A DNA stretch of 64,000 nucleotides from Pontibacter pudoricolor (GCF_010092985.1 NZ_CP048106.1:1302001-1366000), one strand, 5' to 3'. Numbered from the stretch's first letter, positions 36,398 through 47,208 are shown. Numbers and translations are program-made. The notes: generated by a model from the sequence alone, not told the origin.

Positions 36398-38839
36398 CTA
36401 CTTACCACCTACTCTGTTTACTTCATCCAGGTTTACACTTCTCTTGCCTAACTTAAACTCATTCCCTTTATTGAAGCGGTAACGCAGGTTGATCTTAAAG
36501 CTTTGGGTTCCTCTGTATTGGTCTGCCACAATTTTATTGCCGTCTATGTTTATAGTTCCCGCCACTCTCCTGGTTTTAAAGATATCTGTCAAACCTAAGC
36601 TTACGTCCAGTTTATCATCCATAAAAGAGCGCTTCAGGGCAGCATCAATTCCCCAATTGGCATCTACATGATATAAGCCGTATGCCATTGGTCCCTGGTA
36701 GCCTGCACTTACCTCTAACTTTACATCCTTTGGCATTTGAACAGCGTGGTTTGACTGTAGCATAAAGGTGAATTGTTGGTTGGCCTGAAGCTGTTGATCC
36801 AGTGCTTTTGTGAACTTCTGATACAGAACTGTAGCTGTGTTATTCATTTGCCACACTGGCAAAACTTGCACCGGAACTATAAATGTTGCGTTAAAACTCT
36901 TCGTATCTTCCACGTTCTGCTGCTGGAAGTAAGTGGTTTTATCTGCTGCATTTTGCTGTGGTATTTCTGTTATAAAGTCCTTCGTTACTGCATAGCCTAC
37001 TATTATATTATAGCGTTGGCTTATAGTTTGCGTTACGCTAAAAGCGTTGGTGTACTGCGGCTTTAAGTAAGGATTGCCAACTACCCAGGAGTAAGGGTCG
37101 ATGTAAAATATGAAAGGATTCAGGGCGCTATACTGTGGTCTGTTAACGCGGCGGCTGTAGGAATAGCTTACCTGGTAGTTATCATTAACCGAATGCTGCA
37201 CAAACAGCGTTGGGAACAGATCAAGATAGTCTCTGTTTGTTTTTTGCCTCATCGTAATGGAGTTACCTTCTGCAAACGTCTGCTCGGCACGGAGCCCTGC
37301 CTGTATGCTAAGCTTACTACTAATGGCAGTGGAAAAAGAAGCGTAGGCTGCCAGGATGTTCTCTTCATAAATAAAGTGGTTGCTGCGCTTATCATCCGGT
37401 TGCATTTCACCGTCCATCTCTCCATAAAACTTCAGTTCATTGTCAGAGATCACTCGGCTCGCTTTCGCACCTAACTCCAGTTTGCCTGCCTTGCCTATAG
37501 TTTTAGAAAGATCTGTTTTTGCCGCGTAGATATCGTAATTATTGGGGTTGTCATACTTCAGCCTGTAAATAGAAACACCAGCAGGTATACCTAGACTATC
37601 TAAACGATTCACGAAGGTAGCATTGCTCTGGCTGTAGAGCCTCACATAATCAAAGTCCGCAGATAGTGTAGTGCCCAGCGTATCCACTTTGCCCAGGTAG
37701 TGCAGGTTAAAAGCGCTGTTCATATTGTCAGATCTTCCATTGTTCAGCGCATTTATCAACAGGTCGTTTTCAGGATTGCCATCTTCCAGTTTTGCCAATG
37801 TTCTGATCTGATTTCTGGTGTTATAGACTGACATATCGGCCAGAAAACCAATGCTGTGGTGCTGGTTAAGATCAACATCAGAACCTACTCTAAGGGTGGG
37901 TACTGTCCTTGTTCCTTCCTCTCTCAGGTTTTGGTTAAGGCCACTATCCTCTTGCCCCTGGAAAGTACGCTGCATGTTGTTTGTCCTGAAAGTAGCTCGC
38001 TCGGCGAAATCAAAGCCGGCAAAAGAATTCCATAAGCCTTTTTTATAGTTTACTTCAGCACCAGCAGTGTAGCCGTTCAGTTCGTTGTATTGGTAGCCCG
38101 CATGCAGGCTGCCATTCAGGCCTGTATCTTTATGCTTCTTCAGATTAATGTTAATGATGCCTGACGCACCTTCTGCATCATACTTTGCAGATGGGTTGGT
38201 TATGATCTCCAGCTCTTTGATGTTGTCGCCGGACATGTTTTGAAGAAGGTTCTGCAGCTCTTTCCCGTTAATGTGAACAAGTTTATTATTGATCATAACT
38301 TTTACGCCTGCTTTGCCATTCAGCTTCAGTTCGCCATTCTGATCGATCCAGACACCCGGTGAATTTGATAAAACATCATAAGCAGAGCTTCCGCCAGCCA
38401 AGGCAGTTCCTTCCACGTTTACCACTATTTTATCGGCATAAGCAACTATAGCCGGGCGCATGCCCTGCACCACTACCTCTTGCAATACCTGTGCATTCTC
38501 TTTTAAAGTCGTGCTTCCGAAGTCTTTTGTAAAACTGTCTCCGGTAACTTCAAATGGCTCAGAGTTTACCTGCACATAACCCAGAAAATTGAAGCGTAGG
38601 AAGTATGTTCCTTTAGCCGGCGATTTGATCTGGTACCTGCCTTCGGCATCTGCAGTAGTGCCGTTAATAACCGCGGAGTTAGCAGCTTCTAACAGCGCTA
38701 CATTGGCAAAACCCACCGGCTGACCCTGCTCATCTTTTACAGCGCCTGTTAAAAAGCCATTTACCTGGCTAAAGCCTGCCTGTGGTAAAACAGTTAGCAG
38801 CAGCAGGATGATGATGTGTTGTAAGTTTTTCATTTTCAT
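36398..38839 (-). CDS. Outer membrane beta-barrel protein, TonB-receptor type
   Basis: The 813-residue protein has a signal peptide to about 25. A CarboxypepD_reg-like domain (GAVKDEQGQPVGFANVALLE) is followed by a plug-like domain (DVLSNSPGVWIDQNGELKLNGKAGVKVMINN... cut here) and a long OMP_b-brl_3 barrel ending in aromatic-rich strands. This family (outer membrane beta-barrel family protein) is often placed beside sensory systems. There is no TonB box that I can define and no partner SusD. It is divergent from the LytS/LytTR pair, separated by 311 bases (to 39151). Confidence 0.88.
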   Translation of the reverse strand: MKMKNLQHIIILLLLTVLPQAGFSQVNGFLTGAVKDEQGQPVGFANVALLEAANSAVINGTTADAEGRYQIKSPAKGTYFLRFNFLGYVQVNSEPFEVTGDSFTKDFGSTTLKENAQVLQEVVVQGMRPAIVAYADKIVVNVEGTALAGGSSAYDVLSNSPGVWIDQNGELKLNGKAGVKVMINNKLVHINGKELQNLLQNMSGDNIKELEIITNPSAKYDAEGASGIININLKKHKDTGLNGSLHAGYQYNELNGYTAGAEVNYKKGLWNSFAGFDFAERATFRTNNMQRTFQGQEDSGLNQNLREEGTRTVPTLRVGSDVDLNQHHSIGFLADMSVYNTRNQIRTLAKLEDGNPENDLLINALNNGRSDNMNSAFNLHYLGKVDTLGTTLSADFDYVRLYSQSNATFVNRLDSLGIPAGVSIYRLKYDNPNNYDIYAAKTDLSKTIGKAGKLELGAKASRVISDNELKFYGEMDGEMQPDDKRSNHFIYEENILAAYASFSTAISSKLSIQAGLRAEQTFAEGNSITMRQKTNRDYLDLFPTLFVQHSVNDNYQVSYSYSRRVNRPQYSALNPFIFYIDPYSWVVGNPYLKPQYTNAFSVTQTISQRYNIIVGYAVTKDFITEIPQQNAADKTTYFQQQNVEDTKSFNATFIVPVQVLPVWQMNNTATVLYQKFTKALDQQLQANQQFTFMLQSNHAVQMPKDVKLEVSAGYQGPMAYGLYHVDANWGIDAALKRSFMDDKLDVSLGLTDIFKTRRVAGTINIDGNKIVADQYRGTQSFKINLRYRFNKGNEFKLGKRSVNLDEVNRVGGK

Positions 38840-39150
38840 TAAGTTTTATTTGTCCTGAAATCAATTAGTTGATTCAAAGATGTAGCATCATTAAAAGGAT
38901 AGAAACCTGTTTCTGATGAAGCGGGACATGAGCCTGATGAAATGGGATATGGACTTGATGAAGTGGAAAGCTTATGGAATGAAATGGCGGTTTAAAGCGG
39001 CTTAGTCTTAACTATAGCAACTATAGCATGCGGCCATCCCTGAATCTTCTGCTTGTTTTTAAGCAGCAAATAGATTTATTTCGATGCGAAAATGTGCCGT
39101 ACTATAGTCCCTCCCGGTGGCAGCTTTCTGACCTTTATAACGAGATACGC

Positions 39151-40191
39151 ATGAACTATAAACCCTTTCTGAAACAGGTCGTTACTGCTGCCCTTACAAC
39201 AGTGCTTTTATATTATGCGCTGGTATTTGTGCACCTGGGTACTATCTGGCTTTTTAACACAGGTGTGCTGGTAGAACTGGCAGTAGCGTTCTTCTTTCTG
39301 CTGGCTATTTTCGTGTCTAACAGTTTTATTTCCAAAGCCTTTACCACCGGTCCATTCAGCCGAATCTCCGGCAACTGGAAAGCCATATTAGAAGGCATTA
39401 TGGTGGTAACCAGCAGTGTTACCCTTTGCTTCCTGGTTTACTATCTTCCCTACAGAGTAATTTACTTCGCCGCTGATGCAGAGCTAAGCCTGTTGCCGGA
39501 ACGGGTGCGCCTGGCCTATGTTATCAGTAGTGTGGCCGCGTTGTTCTTTTATTATTTTGTAGAGCGTGAGCGGAACATGAAGCAGCTGCAAAAAGAACAT
39601 TTACGCGCTGAGCAATTGCAGAAAGAAAACTTCCGGGCGCAGCTGGAGGCCCTGAAGAATCAGGTAAATCCGCACTTCCTTTTCAATAGCCTGAACGTAC
39701 TCAACTCACTTATCTATGTTGATCCGGACAAAGCCGCAACATTTCTAAGTCAGATGTCGGAAGTATACCGTGCGCTGCTTGATAGTGGTGATAAGCCGCT
39801 TGTACCGCTCGGAAAAGAACTGGAATTAGCCAAAGCTTATATCTACCTCATGCAAACCCGGTTTGGCGACAATGTGCAGTTTAAGGTAGAGGTACCACCA
39901 GCATACCTGCACTTGCAGTTACCTCCTACGTCGTTGCAGATGCTGCTGGAAAATGCCATAAAACACAATGGCTCTACCACAAATAAACCACTGCACATCT
40001 CCGTGTTTGTAAAAGATGCTAAGCTGGTAGTTGAAAACAACCTCCAACCCCGCCTTGAAGAAGTAGTCTCTACTAAAGTTGGCTTACAGAACATCAGCAG
40101 CAGGTATACATATTTTACTGATGAGAAAGTGGAAGTGGCGCAAAATGAGCAGTCTTTTATAGTAGCTTTACCTTTACTTGATGTAGCCTGA
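39151..40191 (+). CDS. LytS/YehU-type sensor histidine kinase
   Basis: The 346-residue inner membrane kinase (start at 39151, MNYKPFLKQ) has about four transmembrane helices in residues 10-145. A coiled coil (RNMKQLQKEHLRAEQLQKE) and a His_kinase domain with QVNPHFLFNSLNVLNSLIY (phosphoacceptor His) follow, then an ATPase with LLENAIKHNG. An in-frame upstream start (39028) would add 41 polar residues with little support. Its stop lies one base before the start of the response regulator, so the two are coupled. Confidence 0.9.
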   Translation: MNYKPFLKQVVTAALTTVLLYYALVFVHLGTIWLFNTGVLVELAVAFFFLLAIFVSNSFISKAFTTGPFSRISGNWKAILEGIMVVTSSVTLCFLVYYLPYRVIYFAADAELSLLPERVRLAYVISSVAALFFYYFVERERNMKQLQKEHLRAEQLQKENFRAQLEALKNQVNPHFLFNSLNVLNSLIYVDPDKAATFLSQMSEVYRALLDSGDKPLVPLGKELELAKAYIYLMQTRFGDNVQFKVEVPPAYLHLQLPPTSLQMLLENAIKHNGSTTNKPLHISVFVKDAKLVVENNLQPRLEEVVSTKVGLQNISSRYTYFTDEKVEVAQNEQSFIVALPLLDVA

Positions 40192-40192
40192 C

Positions 40193-40921
40193 ATGAAAGT
40201 AGTTATAGTTGAGGATGAGCAACTGGCAGCCGATGCTTTGGCTGTTATTGTAAAGAGGCTACGGCCCCAGACTGAAATTCTATCCAAGATCGGATCTGTG
40301 GAAGAGGCTGTACAATGGTTTAACCTGTACCAGGCACCAGACCTGATCTTTTGCGACATTCATCTCTCGGATGGTAACAGTTTTGAGATATTCAGGCAGG
40401 TAACTATAAACTGCCCGGTCATCTTCACGACGGCCTATAACCAGTATGCCATCGAAGCTTTTAAGGTAAACAGTATAGATTACCTGCTAAAACCGATTAA
40501 GCCAGAAGATGTGGCACTTGCTTTAAAAAAGTATGAAAGCCAGCAACGCCCTGTACCTCAGGATATGAGCCAGCTACAGCAGGTAAAATCCAGGTTCCTG
40601 GTAAAACAGGGACAGGTTATCAAAACCATTCCCGTAGAAGATGTATCCTACTTCTGGGCAGAAGATGGCGTTGTGTTTCTGTTTACCAGGCAAGGCAAAC
40701 GGTTCATTATCAACTATACCTTAGACCAGCTGGAAGAGCAACTTGATAAAACTGTTTATTTCCGGGCGAACAGGCAGCTTATTGTGCACATCCATGCGGT
40801 GCAGGAAGTCCACTCTTATTTTAAGGGAAGGCTAACGCTGCAGTTACATCCGGCATTAGACAAAGAGGTTATCATCAGCAGGAGTAAAGCCTCAGAATTC
40901 AAACTATGGCTGGATATGTAA
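40193..40921 (+). CDS. LytTR-family response regulator
   Basis: The 242-residue protein has a receiver domain with acidic pocket VEDEQ, phosphoacceptor Asp in DLIFCDIHLSDG, conserved Thr in FTTAYNQYA and Lys in YLLKPI. The C-terminal LytTR DNA-binding domain (from about 135) shows the VEDVSYFWAEDG and YFRANRQLIVHIHAV patterns. It pairs with the upstream kinase. The divergent outer membrane protein gene is a plausible target, by position only. Confidence 0.92.
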   Translation: MKVVIVEDEQLAADALAVIVKRLRPQTEILSKIGSVEEAVQWFNLYQAPDLIFCDIHLSDGNSFEIFRQVTINCPVIFTTAYNQYAIEAFKVNSIDYLLKPIKPEDVALALKKYESQQRPVPQDMSQLQQVKSRFLVKQGQVIKTIPVEDVSYFWAEDGVVFLFTRQGKRFIINYTLDQLEEQLDKTVYFRANRQLIVHIHAVQEVHSYFKGRLTLQLHPALDKEVIISRSKASEFKLWLDM

Positions 40922-41025
40922 TTAGATAAAAGTCTCTCCTCTTATGGAAAAGGGACTCACTATTTTTTATTCTTTTCACATTAGATATTAATATTATAGA
41001 CCAATTCAGAAGTAGCGTAAAAGCA

Positions 41026-41058
41026 AAAAGCCATTCCGCAACGTGCAAAATGGCTTTT
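41026..41058. terminator. Bidirectional terminator
   Basis: AAAAGCCAT (41026-41034) pairs with ATGGCTTTT (41050-41058) between convergent regulator and efflux genes. Confidence 0.75.
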
Positions 41059-41098
41059 CAAATTAAACAGCTAATATTTTTTCTCAGCAATTAATCAA

Positions 41099-42523
41099 TC
41101 AATTCCAACCGCCACCTAATGCTTGGTACATTTCCACATGGGCATTTAGTTGCTGCATTTTGGTTTCTATCAACTCAAACTTCGACTCTAGTGCTTCGCG
41201 TTGTGTCAACAGTACCTCCATGTAATCAGCTCTTGCTGATTTGAATAGTTCATTTGAAATATCAATTGACTGTGTAAGAGCCTGTACCTGCTGTGCTTTC
41301 AAATTATAGCTTTTCTCCAGGTTACTGATATTAGACAGCTGGTTTGAGACCTCGATGTAAGCGTTTAACACCGTACGTTCGTAGTTGTAAACAGCTTGCA
41401 ATTGCTTTGCACTTGCTCCATAGTATGTTACTTTTATCGCAGTCCTATTTATCAGCGGAGCAGTCAGGTCTCCAGCCAAGGAATAAAGCAACGACTCCGG
41501 TGTTTTAAGTAAATACGATGGATCGAAAGCCTGTATGCCTATACCAGCGGTTATACCTAACGAAGGATAGAAATTAGCTTTAGCCACTTCTACGTCCAGT
41601 TTAGCAGCAGCCAGTTCTAGTTCTGCCTGCTTTATATCTGGGCGATTTTCTAACAGCTGTGCCGGCATGCCGGCTTGCATAGTTGCAAGCTCTAACTTAC
41701 TGAAATCCTGAGAACTTCTAACTATAGGCTGTGGATAACGACCTATCAAAAAGTTAATCCTATTCTCCGTTTCGGTTATCTTTTGCTTTATACTATACTG
41801 CAAACTTTTAATACTTAGCACTTGGGCTTCAAAGCGGCGTACGGCCAGTTCGTTCACTTTGGCAGCTTCCTTCTGAGCCTTTACTATACCTAGCACATTG
41901 GTCTGTATCTCGATGTTCTGATGCACAATAGCCAGCTGGTTATCCAGCGCCAGTAATTCGTAATAAGAATTAGCCACCTCGGCAACCAGGTTCGTCACCA
42001 TAAAATTCTTCCCTTCCACAGAAGACAGGTACCGCATTACGGCTGCTTTTTTAGCATTGCGCAGTTTATGCCAGATATCAACCTCCCACTTCGCATAAGC
42101 GCCTACCAGGAAATCCGGAAGTGGTTCCGGCATTTCTTTTTCGCGGTCGATATTGGTGTTGGCTTCCATGGCGCCAATGTTGGTATACCTGGCTACCTTA
42201 TCCAGGCCAGCGCCGGTTTTCAGGCCAACGGACGGCAAATACTCCCCTTTTCTGGCTCTTACTTCACTCTGGGCAATCTGGATCTCCTGCAACGTAATGT
42301 TCAGTTCCTGGTTATTCTGCAGTGCCGTGTTGATCAGCGCGCTCAGGTTAGGATCCGTAAAATATTCCTGCCACCTCGTTTTTGCCGTATTGGTGGTATC
42401 CTGCGAGGTGTTATAACTCGCAGGTACCGCCGTGCTGGCTGATTTTTGAACCACTGCCGGCAAACTGCAGGCCGTAAAGGATAAGGAAACGAAAGCTACC
42501 CCTACCCATTTTGATATATTCAT
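41099..42523 (-). CDS. RND efflux outer membrane factor (TolC/NodT type)
   Basis: The 474-residue lipoprotein has lipobox LSFTACSLPA and two OEP repeats rich in long helices (NQELNITLQEIQIAQSEVRA, RPDIKQAELELAAAKLDVEV). It forms the exit duct of the tripartite pump. The start at 42523 (MNISKWVG) lies two bases past the stop of the permease gene. It is the last gene of the operon and is followed by a terminator. Confidence 0.92.
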   Translation of the reverse strand: MNISKWVGVAFVSLSFTACSLPAVVQKSASTAVPASYNTSQDTTNTAKTRWQEYFTDPNLSALINTALQNNQELNITLQEIQIAQSEVRARKGEYLPSVGLKTGAGLDKVARYTNIGAMEANTNIDREKEMPEPLPDFLVGAYAKWEVDIWHKLRNAKKAAVMRYLSSVEGKNFMVTNLVAEVANSYYELLALDNQLAIVHQNIEIQTNVLGIVKAQKEAAKVNELAVRRFEAQVLSIKSLQYSIKQKITETENRINFLIGRYPQPIVRSSQDFSKLELATMQAGMPAQLLENRPDIKQAELELAAAKLDVEVAKANFYPSLGITAGIGIQAFDPSYLLKTPESLLYSLAGDLTAPLINRTAIKVTYYGASAKQLQAVYNYERTVLNAYIEVSNQLSNISNLEKSYNLKAQQVQALTQSIDISNELFKSARADYMEVLLTQREALESKFELIETKMQQLNAHVEMYQALGGGWN

Positions 42524-42524
42524 T

Positions 42525-45500
42525 CTACACATGGTTTTCAGTTTCTTCTATAAGGGCTCTTTCTTTAATGTGAGGAACATCCTCCGTAACATAAACATAA
42601 TCTTCCGTTAGCGGCGTTTCATGTTCATCCCGGATCAGGTGACGACCGTCTGCCATTTTAGCGAAGATGTAGTACAAGCCAGGTATGACAACAACCCCGA
42701 AAATGGTACCGAACAACATACCCCCCAGCGCAGAGGCACCAATGGTCCGGTTACCGATAGCGCCTGCACCCGTAGCCACGATAAGCGGAATCAAACCGGC
42801 AACAAAGGCAAACGATGTCATCAGGATAGGACGGAAACGAACTTTGGCGCCTTCGATAGCCGCTTCAAGTATCGTATATCCCTGCAGGCGTTTCTGAACA
42901 GCAAATTCCACGATCAGAACGGCATTTTTACCCAACAAACCAACCAGCATGATCATACCTACCTGGGCATAAATGTTATTCTCCAGGCCCATCAGTTTAA
43001 GGAGTAAGAACGAGCCAAAAATTCCCACAGGCAGGGACAGCACCACGGCAAAAGGAATGATAAAGCTCTCGTACTGGGCTGCCAACACGAAGTATACAAA
43101 CAGGAGTACAACTATAAATACATACAGCGACTCATTACCACGAATAGACTCGTCATAAGAAAGGCCTTCCCAGGCAATGTCATAGCCTTTAGGCAGTGTT
43201 TGAGCGGCTACTTCCTGCACGGCTTTTATGGCATCTGCAGTAGTATAGCCTTTGGCCGGAAGGCCTTGTATTGCTGCTGAATTGTACAGGTTAAAGCGCG
43301 TAACTTCGTTAGGTCCCTGTGTCTTCTTCAGCTTCATAAAGGCCGAGTAAGGTACCATTTCGCCAGCTTCATTTTTAACCGCAAGATTTAACACATCAGA
43401 CGGCATCCTTCTATACTTCGGATCGGACTGCACATATACTTTGAAGAACTGGTTGAACTTGATAAAGCCCTGTTCATAGGTACTACCGATCATGATGTTC
43501 AGGTTCTCCATCGCCTTGCCAATAGATACCCCTTTCTGCATCGCCAGGTTGTTGTCGATCTCCAGTTCATACTGCGGATAATTGGCAGCAAAGAAGGTAA
43601 ACAAGCCGGTCAGCTCTTTACGCTTGGCCAGGTTATCCATGAACTCTTTGTTGATCTTATCAAATTCGTGGTAATCAGTATCGGAGTTTTTGTCCAGCAA
43701 ACGCATCGAAAAACCACCTGAAGAACCAAAACCCGGAATTGCCGGTGGCTCGAAGAACTCAACTACAGCACCCAGTCCTTTCGACTTCTCTTCCAGTTCT
43801 TCCATTATCTCCTTCACGGTATGCTCGCGATCAGACCAGGGCTTCAGGTTGATAAGACACGTACCGGCATTTGAACCGCGACCTTCCGTCATGATCTCGT
43901 AACCAGCCAATGAGGAAACCGATTCCACACCTTCGATTTCTGTACAGATCTTCTGCAGCTTCTGAGATACCTTGTTGGTAGTTTCCAGAGTTGAGCCCGG
44001 AGGCGTTTGAACTATAGCATAGATGGTACCCTGGTCTTCGTTCGGAATGAAGCCTGCCGGAAGCATTTTGTTTTGGAAGAAGATACCAACACAGAAAGTC
44101 AGCAAAATTCCCCACGTCAGCGTTCTGCGGCTTACAATAGCACGTAACAATCCAACATACTTGCCGGTCAGTTTTTCGAACCCACTGTTAAAACCATCCA
44201 ACGCTTTCGTTAACGGGTTTTTCTTCTTCGGTTTTCCGTGGTTATTCTTCAGCAACATGGCGCACAGCACCGGGGTTAGCGTAAGAGCAATTACGGCCGA
44301 GATCACGATAGAGCTGGCCATAGTAATAGAGAACTGCCGGTAGAAAATACCCACCGGACCTGTCATAAACAGTAGTGGAATGAACACCGCTGTCATTACC
44401 AATGTGATAGCGATGATGGCACCACCAATCTCACGAAGTACTTCTATAGTTGCCTTGTAAGGCGAAAGGTTGGTTTCTTCCATTTTGGCGTGCACCGCTT
44501 CCACTACAACTATAGCGTTATCCACCACAATACCAATGGCCAGTACCAGCGCGAACAAAGTAATCAGGTTGATGGAAAGCCCGAATAGCTGAATCACAAA
44601 GAACGTCCCTACCAGCGAAACCGGTACGGCAAGTATAGGAATAAGCGTAGACCGCCAGTCGCCGAGGAAAATGAAAACAACCAGTGCAACAAGTATAAAC
44701 GCGTCTCTCAACGTATGAAGTACCTGATCGATGGAAGCATCCAGGAACTGAGAAACGTCATAGCTGATCTTGTAATCCACTCCCGGAGGAAAGGATTGTT
44801 TCATGACATCCAGCCTGGCTTTTACGTCTGCAATTACATCGCTGGCGTTACTGCCATAGTTCTGTTTTAAAACGATAGCTGCCGAAGGCTGGCCATTCAG
44901 GTTAGAGTAAATGTCAAAGAATTCACTACCCAGTTCTACCGTAGCAATGTCTTTGAGGTGTATACTTTCGCCTTCAGCATTTGCCCGGATAATGATTCCT
45001 TCGTACTCTACTGGTTTGTTATAACGGCCTTTGTAGGTAAGCACATATTCCAGAGACTGGGCTGCTATACCAGAGCTTTGGCCTAACCTGCCGGGGCGGC
45101 CGATTATACTTTGCTCCGCCAGAGCCTCCATCACTTCTTCTACCGAGATGTTATAAGCACGCATACGGTCCGGGTTCAGCCATACACGCATGGCGTATCT
45201 GCGGCTACCCAGTATCTGCGCCCTGGCCACGCCTTTGATCCTTTGTATCTCCGGGATCATTTTAACGGTGGCATAGTTGAACAGGAACTTCTCGTCAATG
45301 CTCTTTTCTTTCGAATAAAGGTTGACATACATCAACATACTAGGCTGAACAGGGGTAATAACAACACCTTCCCGTTGCACCAATTCGGGCAGGAGCGGCA
45401 TTACCTGGTCTACCCTGGTTTTTACCCTAACAACGGCATCGTTAGGGTCTGTACCTGGCTCGAAAATGATACGCAGCGTAGCTTCACCGGCACTGGTAGC

Positions 45501-45743
45501 ATCAGAGGCTATATAACGCATCCCTTCCACACCGTTAATGGCCTGCTCCAATGTAATTAAAGTGGAGTTAACCAGTACATCGGCACTGGCGCCCGGGTAA
45601 GCAATAAAAATGTTTACCGTGGTGGGCGCAATATCCGGGAACTGGGAAATAGGTAGCTTTTTGATAGCCAGGCCACCTATAAAAACTATCACGACCGATA
45701 TTATGATAGCAAATACAGGTCTGTGTATAAATTTACTAAACAT
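42525..45743 (-). CDS. RND efflux transporter permease (HAE-1/AcrB type)
   Basis: The 1072-residue inner membrane proton-driven pump has two repeats of six helices with large periplasmic loops. Hallmarks include FSKFIHRPVFAIIISVVIVF at the start, the DNAIVVVEAV segment of helix 4 with the proton-relay Asp, and QYESFIIPFAVVLSLPVG in the second half. It exports drugs or hydrophobic compounds together with the adaptor and outer membrane factor encoded on either side. The length is normal for the family. Confidence 0.95.
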   Translation of the reverse strand: MFSKFIHRPVFAIIISVVIVFIGGLAIKKLPISQFPDIAPTTVNIFIAYPGASADVLVNSTLITLEQAINGVEGMRYIASDATSAGEATLRIIFEPGTDPNDAVVRVKTRVDQVMPLLPELVQREGVVITPVQPSMLMYVNLYSKEKSIDEKFLFNYATVKMIPEIQRIKGVARAQILGSRRYAMRVWLNPDRMRAYNISVEEVMEALAEQSIIGRPGRLGQSSGIAAQSLEYVLTYKGRYNKPVEYEGIIIRANAEGESIHLKDIATVELGSEFFDIYSNLNGQPSAAIVLKQNYGSNASDVIADVKARLDVMKQSFPPGVDYKISYDVSQFLDASIDQVLHTLRDAFILVALVVFIFLGDWRSTLIPILAVPVSLVGTFFVIQLFGLSINLITLFALVLAIGIVVDNAIVVVEAVHAKMEETNLSPYKATIEVLREIGGAIIAITLVMTAVFIPLLFMTGPVGIFYRQFSITMASSIVISAVIALTLTPVLCAMLLKNNHGKPKKKNPLTKALDGFNSGFEKLTGKYVGLLRAIVSRRTLTWGILLTFCVGIFFQNKMLPAGFIPNEDQGTIYAIVQTPPGSTLETTNKVSQKLQKICTEIEGVESVSSLAGYEIMTEGRGSNAGTCLINLKPWSDREHTVKEIMEELEEKSKGLGAVVEFFEPPAIPGFGSSGGFSMRLLDKNSDTDYHEFDKINKEFMDNLAKRKELTGLFTFFAANYPQYELEIDNNLAMQKGVSIGKAMENLNIMIGSTYEQGFIKFNQFFKVYVQSDPKYRRMPSDVLNLAVKNEAGEMVPYSAFMKLKKTQGPNEVTRFNLYNSAAIQGLPAKGYTTADAIKAVQEVAAQTLPKGYDIAWEGLSYDESIRGNESLYVFIVVLLFVYFVLAAQYESFIIPFAVVLSLPVGIFGSFLLLKLMGLENNIYAQVGMIMLVGLLGKNAVLIVEFAVQKRLQGYTILEAAIEGAKVRFRPILMTSFAFVAGLIPLIVATGAGAIGNRTIGASALGGMLFGTIFGVVVIPGLYYIFAKMADGRHLIRDEHETPLTEDYVYVTEDVPHIKERALIEETENHV

Positions 45744-45769
45744 GTCTTCTGCTTTTAGGGGATAATAAT

Positions 45770-46858
45770 TTATTCCGCATATAATTCCAGATCAGAAATA
45801 ACTTTACCAGGCTCCACGAATTTGGAATGGATCTTTTCGTTTTCACGTACCAGGCGCAGGCCTTCCAGCAGGATCTTATCATTCTCCGCCAAACCGTTCT
45901 GCACCACATAAATGTGTGGCATTTCTGCGCCCACAGCTATTTCTCTTGACCTGATCACATTGTTCTTATCCACCACATAGACATACTTTTTATCAAGTAC
46001 TTCGAAGGTGGCTTTTTGCGGAATCAGGAGGGCATTTTTAAGTGGGATACTCATGCGCACATTACCTGTTTCGCCATGTCGTAATAGCCCGTCCGGGTTA
46101 GGGAAAGTAGCTCTGAACGCGATGTTACCTGTTTCATTGTTGAAATTGGCTTCGATGGTTTCCACCACTCCCGGGTACTTGAACAGCTGGTTATTGGCCA
46201 TCAACAGGTTTACCTTTACATCCTCTTCCTTCTTCTCATTAGCCTGGTAGTCCAGGTATTCCGCTTCCGGCACGTTGTAGTAAACCCACATTTTGCTGTT
46301 GTCAGATAGTTCGGTCAGTAGTTCGCCTTCATCTACAAGGCTACCAAGTCGAACATGGAAACGGTCGATGATACCATCAAATGGAGCCCTGATCTCGGTG
46401 AACTGCAAATGAACATTAGCCAGGGCTACGTCCGCTTTTGCTTTGTCCAGCTTTGCTTTAGCCATCGCCAGCTCATTGGGGGCAACTATATTTCTGTCTG
46501 CAAGCGATTTGGTGTTCTGGTATTCGATCTTTGCAAAGTTGGCCTCTGCCTGTGCTTTCTGCAGTTCCGCTTCGTACAGGTTTGGCATGATCTGGAACAG
46601 CAGCTGTCCTTTTTTTACAAACTGACCTTCGTCTACATAGATCATCTGCAGGTAGCCTTTCTCCTGCGCCCTAAGTTCTATGTGTCGAATGGAGTGGATC
46701 TGGCTCACGTAATCATCCGTAATGGTGGTGTCCATTTTTACCGGACTGCTTACCAGGAACGCTGTTTCATGTTCCTTTTTCTCTTCTCCGTGTGATGATG
46801 TACAACTTGTTTGGCACACCAGAGCGTACATGCCGATAAGCATGAGAATTCTCTTCAT
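45770..46858 (-). CDS. RND efflux periplasmic adaptor (MFP)
   Basis: The 362-residue lipoprotein (lipobox VCQTSCTSS) has a biotinyl-lipoyl-like domain split around a helical hairpin (EAELQKAQAEANFAKIEYQN) and a beta-barrel domain (EIRAPFDGIIDRFHVRLGSL). It links the AcrB-like pump with the outer membrane factor. It is the first gene of the three-gene operon, 26 bases before the permease gene. Confidence 0.93.
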   Translation of the reverse strand: MKRILMLIGMYALVCQTSCTSSHGEEKKEHETAFLVSSPVKMDTTITDDYVSQIHSIRHIELRAQEKGYLQMIYVDEGQFVKKGQLLFQIMPNLYEAELQKAQAEANFAKIEYQNTKSLADRNIVAPNELAMAKAKLDKAKADVALANVHLQFTEIRAPFDGIIDRFHVRLGSLVDEGELLTELSDNSKMWVYYNVPEAEYLDYQANEKKEEDVKVNLLMANNQLFKYPGVVETIEANFNNETGNIAFRATFPNPDGLLRHGETGNVRMSIPLKNALLIPQKATFEVLDKKYVYVVDKNNVIRSREIAVGAEMPHIYVVQNGLAENDKILLEGLRLVRENEKIHSKFVEPGKVISDLELYAE

Positions 46859-47208
46859 GATAGATTATTAATAAGATTGGTGAATAAAATTTTAATGGTC
46901 TGCGCAGGACATGGTGTATTGCTATGAAAGCAACTACCTACACGTACTGCATATGAATTTACCGGGGAGGGCTACAGAGCAGGGAAGCAAAAGCGTTACG
47001 AACTATTCAGGAATAAACCCCGAATAGAAACTGTATTGCAACAACTATTCACAAGTATAAAGCAAGACAGCTTAGCTCGCCTGTTACTGCAGTATGCCCG
47101 AACCCGGAAATAAAAACTTTGAATTTGGTGCTTAAGAAAGCGGGAATTTATAGTTACCGGCGGCCCAGAGGCAGGCGCACGAAAGTATAGGCAACTGAAA
47201 AGAGGAAA
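46859..47208. other. Upstream region of the RND operon
   Basis: About 350 bases without open frames. It should contain the efflux promoter. No repressor gene is adjacent and no clear operator palindrome was found. Confidence 0.4.
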
